DNA of 64,000 nucleotides, taken from Candidatus Tabaqchalia intestinavium (GTDB taxonomy: Bacteria; Bacillota; Clostridia; Oscillospirales; CAJFTT01). Position numbers and translations under genes: made by a program. The stretch covers positions 62,001-126,000 of the forward strand of contig CAJFTT010000042.1 of NCBI GenBank assembly GCA_904420005.1, in the 5' to 3' direction. Under the pieces are notes generated by a model. That model was given only the letters and a program-made list of their open reading frames with translations, did no database searches and was not told the origin of the DNA. Shown one piece after another: positions 21,175 through 30,349 of this stretch. Positions within the stretch are counted from its first letter, which is position 1; every line of letters starts with the position of its first letter.

Positions 21175-22350
21175 ATGGCAAAGGAACTGGAACTCAAATA
21201 TGGCTGCAATCCCAATCAGAAGCCGTCCCGCATTTTCATGGAGCAGGGGGAGCTGCCTATCACGGTGCTCAACGGGAAGCCGGGCTATATCAATTTTCTC
21301 GACGCCTTTAACAGCTGGCAACTGGTATGTGAGCTGAAAGCGGCGACCGGATTGCCGGCGGCGGCTTCCTTCAAGCATGTCAGCCCGGCCGGTGCGGCGG
21401 TGGCGGTCCCTATGAGCGAAACGCTGAAGAAAATTTACTTTGTGGATGATCTGGAGCTGTCTCCGCTCGCGACGGCTTATGCCCGCGCGCGCGGCGCGGA
21501 CCGCATGTCGTCCTACGGCGATTTCATCGCGCTGTCCGACGTTTGCGACGTGCAGACAGCGCGGCTGATCCAGCGGGAAGTATCCGACGGCATCATTGCG
21601 CCGGGCTACGATGCGGACGCGCTGGAGGTGCTGCGTTCCAAGCGCAAGGGAACCTATAATATCATTCAAATTGATCCCGCCTATGTTCCGGATCCCATCG
21701 AACGCAAGCAGTGCTTTGGGATCACATTCGAGCAGGGGCGCAATGATCTGAAAATTGATGCCTCCCTGCTGCAGAAGGTGGTCACAGAGAATCAGAATAT
21801 TCCGGAAGATGCTAAACGCGACCTGGTGATTTCTCTGATTACGCTCAAATATACGCAGTCGAATTCCGTATGTTACGCCAAGGACGGACAGGCCATCGGT
21901 ATCGGCGCCGGGCAGCAGTCCCGCGTGCATTGCACGCGGCTGGCCGGCAATAAGGCGGATAACTGGTATCTCCGCCAGCATCCGAAAGTGCTGTCTTTGC
22001 CTTTCAAGGCGGATATCCGTCGTCCCGATCGGGATAACACCATTGACGTTTTCATCTCGGAGGATTATATGGACGTGCTGGCGGATGGAATTTGGGAGAC
22101 CTTCTTCACCCAGAAACCAGAACCGTTGACCCGGGAGGAAAAGCGCGCCTGGCTGGATACGCTGACCGGCGTTTCGCTGGGTTCGGATGCTTTCTTCCCG
22201 TTTGGAGACAACATTGAGCGCGCGAAAAAGTCCGGCGTTTGCTATATCGCGCAACCGGGCGGCTCCATCCGGGACGATAATGTGATCGAAACCTGCAACA
22301 AATATGGCATGGCAATGGCCTTTACAGGTATTCGGCTGTTCCATCATTGA
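21175..22350 (+). CDS. Stand-alone AICAR formyltransferase (PurH AICARFT domain only)
   Basis: LKYGCNPNQKPSRIF, NGKPGYINFLDAFNSWQLV, AAASFKHVSPAGAAV, AYARARGADRMSSYGDFIALSD; no MGS-like IMPCH domain at the N-terminus. Confidence 0.9.
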   Translation: MAKELELKYGCNPNQKPSRIFMEQGELPITVLNGKPGYINFLDAFNSWQLVCELKAATGLPAAASFKHVSPAGAAVAVPMSETLKKIYFVDDLELSPLATAYARARGADRMSSYGDFIALSDVCDVQTARLIQREVSDGIIAPGYDADALEVLRSKRKGTYNIIQIDPAYVPDPIERKQCFGITFEQGRNDLKIDASLLQKVVTENQNIPEDAKRDLVISLITLKYTQSNSVCYAKDGQAIGIGAGQQSRVHCTRLAGNKADNWYLRQHPKVLSLPFKADIRRPDRDNTIDVFISEDYMDVLADGIWETFFTQKPEPLTREEKRAWLDTLTGVSLGSDAFFPFGDNIERAKKSGVCYIAQPGGSIRDDNVIETCNKYGMAMAFTGIRLFHH

Positions 22351-22377
22351 TAATTCTGACCGAAAGGAGCGCTGCGC

Positions 22378-23640
22378 ATGAAAATATTGGTGGTTGGCGG
22401 CGGTGGCCGGGAACACGCCATTGTGAAAAAACTGGCGGAAAGCCGAAAAGTAGAATCCCTTTACTGCGCGCCCGGAAACGGCGGCATTTCTCAGCTGGCG
22501 GAATGCTTCCCGGTCAAGGCAACGGATCTGGAAGGGCAGCTTGCCCTGGCGAAAAAACTCAAAGTAGACATGGTGGTTGTCGCGCCGGACGATCCGCTTT
22601 GTTTGGGATTGGTAGATTTGCTGGAGCAGAACGGCATTCGCGCCTTTGGCCCACGGAAGAACGCAGCCATTTTGGAAGGCAGCAAGGTTTTTTCAAAGCA
22701 GCTCATGAAGCAGTACGGGATCCCCACTGCCAAATATGCGGTGTTTGACGACATGCAGGCAGCGCTGGAATACGTCGCGCAGCAGCCTGCACCCATCGTG
22801 GTGAAGGCTGAAGGGTTGGCGCTTGGAAAAGGCGTTATTATCGCGCAGACACAGCAGGAAGCGGCGGACGCAGTGCATTCCATGATGCAGGACAAAGCTT
22901 TTGGTGACGCTGGCAACCGTATTGTGATTGAGGAATTTCTCACTGGAACGGAGGTCACAGTGCTGGCGTTTACAGATGGCAAAACGCTCGTGCCGATGGT
23001 GTCCTCCAAGGATCACAAACGCGCATTAGACGGGGATAAGGGACTGAATACGGGCGGTATGGGTACCATCAGCCCAAATCCGGCTTATACCGATGAAATC
23101 GCGCAGCGCTGCATGGCGGAGATTTTCCTGCCGACCGTGGAGGCAATGCGGGCGGAAGGCCGGACCTTCAAAGGGTGTTTATATTTCGGCTTGATGCTCA
23201 CACAGGATGGCCCAAAAGTAATCGAGTATAACGCGCGTTTTGGCGATCCTGAGACACAGGTAGTGCTGCCCCGGCTGGAAAGCGATCTATGTGAGATTTT
23301 CGATGCGATCATCGACGAGCGGCTGGCGGAAATCCCCGTGCATTGGAAGCCAGGCGCTGCGGCGTGCATTGTCATTGCTTCCGGCGGATACCCGGTGAAA
23401 TATCAGTCGGGTTATCCGATTGAAGGCCTGGAGCAGGCGGAAGCCATGCAGGACGTGACGGTTTACCATGCTGGGACAAAGTTGGAAAACGGCCGGTTCC
23501 TCACGGCCGGTGGACGCGTGCTGGGCGTCACCGCGACCGGGGAGACGTTGGAGGCGGCGCTTACGCAAGCCTATGCCGCGGTGGAGAAAATCCATTTCCA
23601 AGACGCGCATTATCGGCATGATATCGGCCGAACAAAATAA
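22378..23640 (+). CDS. purD: Phosphoribosylamine--glycine ligase
   Basis: KILVVGGGGREHAIVKKLAES, VVKAEGLALGKGVIIA, NTGGMGTISPNP ATP-grasp motifs. Confidence 0.98.
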   Translation: MKILVVGGGGREHAIVKKLAESRKVESLYCAPGNGGISQLAECFPVKATDLEGQLALAKKLKVDMVVVAPDDPLCLGLVDLLEQNGIRAFGPRKNAAILEGSKVFSKQLMKQYGIPTAKYAVFDDMQAALEYVAQQPAPIVVKAEGLALGKGVIIAQTQQEAADAVHSMMQDKAFGDAGNRIVIEEFLTGTEVTVLAFTDGKTLVPMVSSKDHKRALDGDKGLNTGGMGTISPNPAYTDEIAQRCMAEIFLPTVEAMRAEGRTFKGCLYFGLMLTQDGPKVIEYNARFGDPETQVVLPRLESDLCEIFDAIIDERLAEIPVHWKPGAAACIVIASGGYPVKYQSGYPIEGLEQAEAMQDVTVYHAGTKLENGRFLTAGGRVLGVTATGETLEAALTQAYAAVEKIHFQDAHYRHDIGRTK

Positions 23641-23666
23641 ATTCCGTTTATTTCAACAATATTGTA

Positions 23667-23700
23667 AAAAAGGTGGGATTTTTATCTCACCTTTTTGTTT
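23667..23700. terminator. Terminator after purD
   Basis: AAAAAGGTGGGAT-TTTT-ATCTCACCTTTTT hairpin with U tract. Confidence 0.85.
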
Positions 23701-23764
23701 TATGAGGTGTTTTAATCAACTTTCTTCATTAGATGATCTTTCTGAGAAGCGTACAAAATTGGGA

Positions 23765-25000
23765 TCAATGTTCAAACCTTTTCAGTTCACCCTCTAATAT
23801 ATCAGCAAAGTCCTGAATTGGGTTTGCAAGTGATTCTGCATATTTAAGGACTTGTTTATTATTCTTGTACTCTAACGGGGCTTTGCGAACCTGCAGAGCA
23901 ATTTTAAGTATATCAGGAGCTGGGCATAGATTGTTTTCCAAGGCCCAATCAGCAGCAGCGGTTTTAGCAATGATTTTTCCAGTTCGCAGGGTATACAGGC
24001 ATCGTGCAATATCTAACATCCAACCGAACGCATATAGGTTGTGTTCCGTCTTCTGCACATATTTTCTTATGGTTTCATAATGATGTTTTATATCGGCATA
24101 CAAATCGCTGAAATTTGGTGCATTTAACCGGCTACGAATATCGCAACCATACAATAAAATTCCGCGTTCAATCAGCTCTGACATACCAAAACTATCAAAC
24201 ATATATGCATCGGCAATTCTTTCACCGCTAGTTCCCCAATAGACCACTCGGTCGGAGGATTTCGATATAAAAGCATCAAGCATCAGCATTCCTCCCTCAA
24301 ATAATCGATAGTATGGATTGCCGGGTTCTTTTTCAAGCATTAATTGACGAAGCTTTACAAGTCTTGACGCCTGTTCTTCCGATATCTGCTTAGTAGTTAA
24401 AACAAGAATGTCAATATCGCTCCAACCTAGTCTGAAATCATCCAACACCGAAGAACCATGTAAATAAATTGACGGTTCACAATTTGACAAAATGCTGCTG
24501 ATTTCATAAATCATCTTATTTATGGCCTTCTGGCGTTCGTATCGTTCAGAGCCAACGGGGTGAAGAATATATTTTCGATTCGGATATCCCCTAGATTCAA
24601 CAAGTGCGTCTTCAATAAATCCATACTTTTCATAAAGCGCTCTCAACGCAATACTTTTCTCATTATCGGCAAGAAAAGTACAGGCTGAAATCTCCTTGGT
24701 TCTATCCAAGCGTTGGAGAGCTTCATTCATAAGCATTGAAGCGACGCCGCGGCGACGATAATTAGGAGAGACGCCAAGGTAGCAAATCATATTATGTCCT
24801 TTAGAAAAAAGCATAACGCCTGCAATCTCACCGCCGACTTTTATGCAGATAGCCTGCCGATTACTCATGAATTTGAGAACGGTAGCCGCGTGCTCATTCA
24901 ACTTCTCCTGCGTATCCATACCAGGAAAAATCTGGCTAATCTGTTTCACAAGCCCCATCCAATTTTCAATATCTTCGGGTATGCCGTAAAATAACTGCAT
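23765..25000 (-). CDS. GNAT acetyltransferase - nucleotidyltransferase (aminoglycoside-type adenylyltransferase-like) fusion protein
   Basis: N-terminal GNAT (YLGVSPNYRRRGVASMLMNEAL...LRALYEKYGFIEDA); C-terminal NTase motif IYLHGSSVLDDFRLGWSDIDILVLT and ANT-like helical end YAFGWMLDIARCLYTLRTGKIIAKTAAADWALENNLCP. Confidence 0.85.
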   Translation of the reverse strand: MQLFYGIPEDIENWMGLVKQISQIFPGMDTQEKLNEHAATVLKFMSNRQAICIKVGGEIAGVMLFSKGHNMICYLGVSPNYRRRGVASMLMNEALQRLDRTKEISACTFLADNEKSIALRALYEKYGFIEDALVESRGYPNRKYILHPVGSERYERQKAINKMIYEISSILSNCEPSIYLHGSSVLDDFRLGWSDIDILVLTTKQISEEQASRLVKLRQLMLEKEPGNPYYRLFEGGMLMLDAFISKSSDRVVYWGTSGERIADAYMFDSFGMSELIERGILLYGCDIRSRLNAPNFSDLYADIKHHYETIRKYVQKTEHNLYAFGWMLDIARCLYTLRTGKIIAKTAAADWALENNLCPAPDILKIALQVRKAPLEYKNNKQVLKYAESLANPIQDFADILEGELKRFEH

Positions 25001-25120
25001 AGTTTTCCCCCTTTTATCTGAAAATCTTTATCAAGCAATTGCCCTTTCCCACAATATTCGATTCCTTCCTGTAAAAGGCATTGGCAAGCTGTTCTCGATC
25101 TGTGCATGTCGAGATTTTTT

Positions 25121-25786
25121 CTAAGCCGAAAGGGGAGGGAAGGGGAGACCGCAGGCAAGGCAGATTCCATATCCCGCCAACGCGAGGCCGCCGGCGCCCA
25201 GCATCAAAAATATCGGATTGCATTTCCATTTCCGCAGGATGAGAAGCACTGCAGCGCACAGCACGACCGACAGCCAGTCCGTCGTGCGCAGAGAAATACC
25301 GACGCCGGATTCGAGCAATGGAAAAAATGACGTCTGCAAAATGGAGACACCTGCTGCGGCAATGAGCGCAAGAATCGCCGGACGCAGCCCGGCCAACACT
25401 CCTTGCACACCCGCTGTGTGATAGTATTTTTCATATAGCTTCGCCAGCGCCAGCACAATTACGCACGACGGCAGGACGCAGCCAAACGTCGCGACAAGCG
25501 CGCCGCCGATTCCTGCGACTTTGAGCCCGACAAACGTTGCGCAATTGATCGCAACCGGACCGGGCGTCATTTGCGAGATGGTGATAATGTCCGTGAACTC
25601 CATCGGCGTCATCCAGGCGTGCGCTGTCACAACCTGCGCTTCAATGAGCGGCACGGAAGCGTAACCGCCGCCGAAGCTAAACAACCCGATTTGCAGGAAA
25701 CTCCATAACAGTTGCAGGTAAATCACGGCTTTGGCTCCTTCCTTCCGGCGGAATAAAGAGAGCGCAACGCCCCGATCGAACCGCAA
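25121..25786 (-). CDS. Chromate transporter family protein (short-chain CHR subunit)
   Basis: FLQIGLFSFGGGYASVPLIE, ISQMTPGPVAINCATFVGLKVAG; overlaps a second CHR gene. Confidence 0.9.
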   Translation of the reverse strand: MRFDRGVALSLFRRKEGAKAVIYLQLLWSFLQIGLFSFGGGYASVPLIEAQVVTAHAWMTPMEFTDIITISQMTPGPVAINCATFVGLKVAGIGGALVATFGCVLPSCVIVLALAKLYEKYYHTAGVQGVLAGLRPAILALIAAAGVSILQTSFFPLLESGVGISLRTTDWLSVVLCAAVLLILRKWKCNPIFLMLGAGGLALAGYGICLACGLPFPPLSA

Positions 25787-26331
25787 ATCACGATCACCAG
25801 CATGATATTAACGCCAAACACCGCTACAGCGGCAAAGGCAGCAAGACAGATCAGAATGGGAAGAATTTGCTTTTTGCGCAGCAGCTCCATCGCCATCGAT
25901 AACACAACGTCGACGATCACGGCGCCGACCGCCGCCTGCATACCCCAAAGCACTGCACGCACCGCGCCGTTATGCTGAAACGCCGAATAAAAAAAGGAAA
26001 TTACCGTCAGAAGAAGCAACGGCGGCAAAACGGTCCCTAAGATGCTCAACAGCGCGCCGGGAAGGCCCGCGACACGATACCCGATCAGGATGGAGGCGTT
26101 GACCGCGATAGCACCCGGAGAGGACTGCGCAATGGCCGCGATGTCCAGCATTTCTTCCTCTTCCAGCCAGTGCAGCCGATCGACAAATTTCTGTCGCATG
26201 AGCGGTATCATCACATAACCGCCGCCGAAGGTGAATGCACTGAGCAGAAACGTCGAAGTGAATAACTTCCAATAGACCGCACGGCGCGGCATGGGCTGCG
26301 TAGTCGGTTTATTGCTATCCGGTTGCATCAT
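25723..26331 (-). CDS. Chromate transporter family protein (short-chain CHR subunit)
   Basis: FLLSAFTFGGGYVMIPLMRQKFVD, AQSSPGAIAVNASILIGYRVAGLPGA. Confidence 0.9.
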   Translation of the reverse strand: MMQPDSNKPTTQPMPRRAVYWKLFTSTFLLSAFTFGGGYVMIPLMRQKFVDRLHWLEEEEMLDIAAIAQSSPGAIAVNASILIGYRVAGLPGALLSILGTVLPPLLLLTVISFFYSAFQHNGAVRAVLWGMQAAVGAVIVDVVLSMAMELLRKKQILPILICLAAFAAVAVFGVNIMLVIVICGSIGALRSLYSAGRKEPKP

Positions 26332-26416
26332 GCGCTTTCGTCCTTTATATGTGATTTGATAATGGCTATTCGGCGAACTGGCGGAACTATTAGCGGAACT
26401 ATTAAAGGATTTAGGA

Positions 26417-27493
26417 CTACTCTTGTTGTTTCGGCGAGTCCTGCGAATCTACGGCTGAATCTGCGGCCTCTTTTGCGGCACGGTGCAGTTTTTTGGGTTG
26501 CACATTGGCCAGAGGATTTGCATTGGCGGCTTTTTCGATCTGCGTGGTGGAAAGATGGGTGTAAATCTCCGTTGTGCCCAAATTTTCATGGCCCAAAATG
26601 CTTTGCAACACACGAATGTCCACATTCCCATGCTGATACATCAATGTAGCGGCGGTATGGCGAAGCTTATGCGTGGAAAACCCCTCGCCGCCCAGCCCGG
26701 CTGCCTTGAGCCGTTCTTTGATGATCCATTGCACAGTTTTGGGGCTGATGCGCTGCTTCCTCGCGCTCAGAAACAACGCTTTCTTATCTTTGACGCCCTC
26801 GACAGGCCGCAGAGGCAAATAAGCGCGGATCGCCTCTTTGCAGGCTTCGTTGAGATATACAATCCGTTCCTTATTGCCTTTGCCAAGCACTGTCATAGTG
26901 CTGTCGTCCAGATGCACGCGATCCAGGTCGATCCCCACGAGCTCGGACAGCCGAAGGCCACAGTTAAGAAAAAGCGTGATAATGCAGAAATCCCGTTCCT
27001 TATTTTCACCATCCACAGCAGAAAGCAGATCCAGGCTTTGCTCCAAAGACAGATATTTGGGCAGGGTTTTCGGTGTTTTGGGAAGTTCCAGCTCAAGGGT
27101 CGGGTTGTAAGAAAGCTGATTTGTTTTATTGCATAGATACTTATAAAACGTATGTAAGCTAGAAACCTTCCTGGATCGGGTTTTTGCGCTGTTATGCCGC
27201 TCTCGGGAGAGAAAATACATGTATTCATAAAGATCCGACAACGTGATCGATGCGATGAAATCAATGGTAACGTCGTCGATCGGAATATCTTCCAACTGCG
27301 TATCGGCGGGAACCTGTTTTTTGAACCGTTTCATGAAACGAAGAAAAGTCCGCAAATCCAGAAAATATTCATCTACCGTATGAGAAGATTTTCCTTTGAT
27401 GGTTTCCGTATAACGAAGGAAGTCACGAAGAACCTGCGGCATATCTGCATCCAGGGTATAAGTATGTGGCATCGGTAACAACACCTCCAGCAA
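26417..27493 (-). CDS. Tyrosine recombinase (XerC/XerD-like)
   Basis: GLRLSELVGIDL (Arg I), HKLRHTAATLM (HxxR), GHENLGTTEIYTHLS (catalytic Tyr); N-terminal SAM-like region SSHTVDEYFLDLRTFLRF. Confidence 0.92.
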   Translation of the reverse strand: MLEVLLPMPHTYTLDADMPQVLRDFLRYTETIKGKSSHTVDEYFLDLRTFLRFMKRFKKQVPADTQLEDIPIDDVTIDFIASITLSDLYEYMYFLSRERHNSAKTRSRKVSSLHTFYKYLCNKTNQLSYNPTLELELPKTPKTLPKYLSLEQSLDLLSAVDGENKERDFCIITLFLNCGLRLSELVGIDLDRVHLDDSTMTVLGKGNKERIVYLNEACKEAIRAYLPLRPVEGVKDKKALFLSARKQRISPKTVQWIIKERLKAAGLGGEGFSTHKLRHTAATLMYQHGNVDIRVLQSILGHENLGTTEIYTHLSTTQIEKAANANPLANVQPKKLHRAAKEAADSAVDSQDSPKQQE

Positions 27494-27607
27494 ACCAATA
27501 TGAGATTCATAAAAACAACTTATAGAAGTTTATAGGGCTGATGGGCTACAGGCAATCCTTGGGATGGTTGGCTTATTTATAGCCTATACGAGCGTTTTCC
27601 CTCCCCT

Positions 27608-27639
27608 TAATTATACAAAATATTAATTTTGTATAATTA
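27608..27639. repeat. 14-bp perfect inverted repeat, AT-rich
   Basis: TAATTATACAAAAT-ATTA-ATTTTGTATAATTA, about 115 bp upstream of the recombinase start. Confidence 0.8.
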
Positions 27640-27743
27640 GCACTGTTTTTCTTATGAGATTATTTTCTCTGCTATCGGCGCCTTGGGTCGCTCCCCCGGC
27701 CCTTGATTTATCGTTAATTTATTCTCTGAATAATTTTACCGCA

Positions 27744-27795
27744 AAATACTAGAGACTGTCAACCAACCTTCTAGTATTGACGGTCTCTAGTATTT
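27744..27795. terminator. Hairpin downstream of ABC permease gene, likely terminator
   Basis: 19-nt arms AAATACTAGAGACTGTCAA (27744-27762)/TTGACGGTCTCTAGTATTT (27777-27795), a single non-Watson-Crick position (T-G). Confidence 0.6.
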
Positions 27796-27830
27796 CTCTC
27801 GTATTGATGATTTTATTGATGATTTTCAAT

Positions 27831-29024
27831 CTAGTCTGCGTGTAAAGCTTCGAGCGGTTTTAGTCGCGCGGCTTTCATGGCAGGAACCACACCGAACGCA
27901 ACGCCGACGATCACGGCGAACAGATTAATTTTCAGCAACATGCCCGGATCCATCGTGATGGCGATATTATATAACGATCCGCCCAAATAACATCCGGCGA
28001 CGCCGAGCGCGCTACCGATCAGACTGCCGGTTAGCGTGACCAACAGCGCTTCTGCGAGGAATTCCAGCAAAATCACCTGGTTGGATGCGCCAATGGATTT
28101 TTTTATGCCGATTTCCTTTGTTCGCTCTCGCACGGTCACCAGCATCACAGTCATGATGCTCAGGCCTGACACCACCAAGGAAACACCGCCGATAACCGTT
28201 AAGATCAACGTCACAGTGGAAAGAATTCCGTCAAAGCTCTCTTTTTGTTCATTGATATCTTCCACAACAAACTCACTTTGTCCTCGAAATTTCATCTCCA
28301 GCAGACGGACGATTTTTTCAGTGACTAGATCAGAGTCCACATCTTCTCGTACTTTGATGGCCATGCGTTGTGTATTGCTGCTTCCGGTAATATCGTAAAT
28401 CGCCTGATTGGGAAGGTAGATAAAAGACGGCACGTAGGTGTTGACCAATTCCTGCAAACCACTTTCACTGCTTTTCAGCACGCCCCAAATGGTAAACTCC
28501 TCGAATATATCGTTATACTCAACGCCGATTGTTTTCCCAACCACATTTTTTCTGCCGAATACTGCTTCTGCATAATCTTCGCCTACGAGACAGATTCGTT
28601 CCCCTTTCCGCACCTGCTCCGCGGAAAATGGCTTGCCGTACAGCAGCGTCAGGTCCAGAACCTCCTCCGCATCGGCATCGACGCCCCAAATCGCGCAGCC
28701 AGTCTGTTGGCCAGCGGCCTGTACATTGCGGTATTCTACACTCAGCGGCATGACTACTTCTGCGTCGGGCACATTTTTTTGCACGAGCTGCACATCGCTC
28801 TGCGAGAAACACAATCCGCTGTTAGTGTCCTCGAACCGTACGCTCAGCCCGTAAAGCCCCATGCCGTTGATTTGTGTGGAAATGGCTTCTTTGCCGTTTG
28901 TGGAGATGCCATTGATCAAAACGATCGAAAAGACGCCGATCGCCACGCCCAAAACAATCATGGCAGTCCGCGTTTTCTTTCTGCATATGTTGCGAAAAGC
29001 GCTGCGAATAGTGGACATCGGCAC
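27831..29024 (-). CDS. MacB/FtsX-type ABC transporter permease
   Basis: RSAFRNICRKKTRTAMIVLGVAIGVFSIVLINGIS; MLVTVRERTKEIGIKKSIGASNQVILLEFLAEALLVTLTGSLIGSALG. Confidence 0.92.
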   Translation of the reverse strand: MPMSTIRSAFRNICRKKTRTAMIVLGVAIGVFSIVLINGISTNGKEAISTQINGMGLYGLSVRFEDTNSGLCFSQSDVQLVQKNVPDAEVVMPLSVEYRNVQAAGQQTGCAIWGVDADAEEVLDLTLLYGKPFSAEQVRKGERICLVGEDYAEAVFGRKNVVGKTIGVEYNDIFEEFTIWGVLKSSESGLQELVNTYVPSFIYLPNQAIYDITGSSNTQRMAIKVREDVDSDLVTEKIVRLLEMKFRGQSEFVVEDINEQKESFDGILSTVTLILTVIGGVSLVVSGLSIMTVMLVTVRERTKEIGIKKSIGASNQVILLEFLAEALLVTLTGSLIGSALGVAGCYLGGSLYNIAITMDPGMLLKINLFAVIVGVAFGVVPAMKAARLKPLEALHAD

Positions 29025-29044
29025 TCCCCTCCCCTCTTTTCTGC

Positions 29045-30055
29045 CTATTCTGCAAGCACATGAATGGCCTGGCCGTCCTGTAGCGATTCCGATGGATTAT
29101 AAAGCAACTGCTCTGTGCCATCCAGTCCGGATTCCACTACGCTGCCGTCCAGAAGCTCATATCCCACCTGGATGAAGCGACGGTATACCCGTCCGTTTTC
29201 ATAGACGTAAACGTAATTATGATAGTTCTCATCCTGCAAAATGCACTCGAACGGAATCATCAACGCGTTTTCCTGCACGTCCGTGACAATCTCTGCCGTG
29301 GCGTTATAGCCGGCTTTTAAGTTGCGGCCAGCATTGTCCAACACCACTTCTGCCTGAATGGTGGCGCCGTTTCCCGAGGCGCTGCTCTGTGCGTTCGGGG
29401 AAATCCAGCTGATGGTGCTCTCCCACGTTTCGCCTGCAAATGCATCGCCGGAAATGCGCACGGTTTGTCCCACTTTCACGCGCGAAGAATAGGCTTCCGG
29501 GACCTCCAGCGTCACCTTCATGCTTTCCCGTCGGGAGATCGTGACGACGGTTTCGGCAAGATTCAGGGTTTTGGAAGAAATATTCATGTTCACGATTGTG
29601 CCGTCGCAAGGCGCGATCAGTTTGCCGTCGCTGTTTTGCAGCTGTGCGATGCTGTCGGCGTATTGGGATAAATCGGGCCAATAGCCTTGCAGCACCTCAT
29701 ACAGCGCTTCGCTCATATTGGAATTTTGGAATACCGCCAGCGCTGATTCCCGGTCGAGATTTGTGAGAATTTCAATCGTCTTTTCCGTGTCAATCTGCGC
29801 GATAATATCCCCCGCCTGAACAGTATCCCCTTCCCGGAAATACACCTGCGTATAATAAGCCGGAAAGGAAACGGATAGCGTATCCGCCTCGTTCTCCTCC
29901 AGCTTTCCCTTACAGGTGATGCTGTCCTCCGCCCGGTCACGCCAGGGCTGCGCCAACGAATAGGCCGGCAGGTTCTCCGACGCATAGTCACAGGCGATCA
30001 TCACAACGGCCAGGGCCGCTACGACACAAATTGCAAGCTGCAGATATTTCTTCAT
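29045..30055 (-). CDS. Periplasmic adaptor (HlyD/membrane fusion) protein
   Basis: N-terminal TM; YFREGDTVQAGDIIAQIDTEKT, GKLIAPCDGTIVNMNISSKT, VTLEVPEAYSSRVKVGQTVRIS. Confidence 0.88.
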   Translation of the reverse strand: MKKYLQLAICVVAALAVVMIACDYASENLPAYSLAQPWRDRAEDSITCKGKLEENEADTLSVSFPAYYTQVYFREGDTVQAGDIIAQIDTEKTIEILTNLDRESALAVFQNSNMSEALYEVLQGYWPDLSQYADSIAQLQNSDGKLIAPCDGTIVNMNISSKTLNLAETVVTISRRESMKVTLEVPEAYSSRVKVGQTVRISGDAFAGETWESTISWISPNAQSSASGNGATIQAEVVLDNAGRNLKAGYNATAEIVTDVQENALMIPFECILQDENYHNYVYVYENGRVYRRFIQVGYELLDGSVVESGLDGTEQLLYNPSESLQDGQAIHVLAE

Positions 30056-30160
30056 CCAACCACTCCTCAGATCGTTGCTTTTATCTTTTGAAAAATCCGC
30101 ACGATTATTTGCATACTTGTGTAAAAAATAAAAAAACTAGAAAGAGAAAAGGGTGATGAG

Positions 30161-30349
30161 ATGATCAACTGCAACAATCCATGCCAATATCAGGTAGACG
30201 GCTTCTGCAATTTAGAAACGGCATCCCCCGTCAGAGCGGAGAATGCCGTTGGCGATTGTCTTTATTTCGTGCCGAGACAGCCGGAATCACCCGCTGATCG
30301 CGGCGCCAAGCTCCCGAACGCTGCGCACACCGGTGAGACGCAGGCCTAA
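30161..30349 (+). CDS. Small cysteine-rich protein of unknown function
   Basis: MINCNNPCQYQVDGFCNLETASPVRAENAVGDCLYF; RBS aagggtgatgag; convergently overlaps radA 3' end. Confidence 0.6.
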   Translation: MINCNNPCQYQVDGFCNLETASPVRAENAVGDCLYFVPRQPESPADRGAKLPNAAHTGETQA

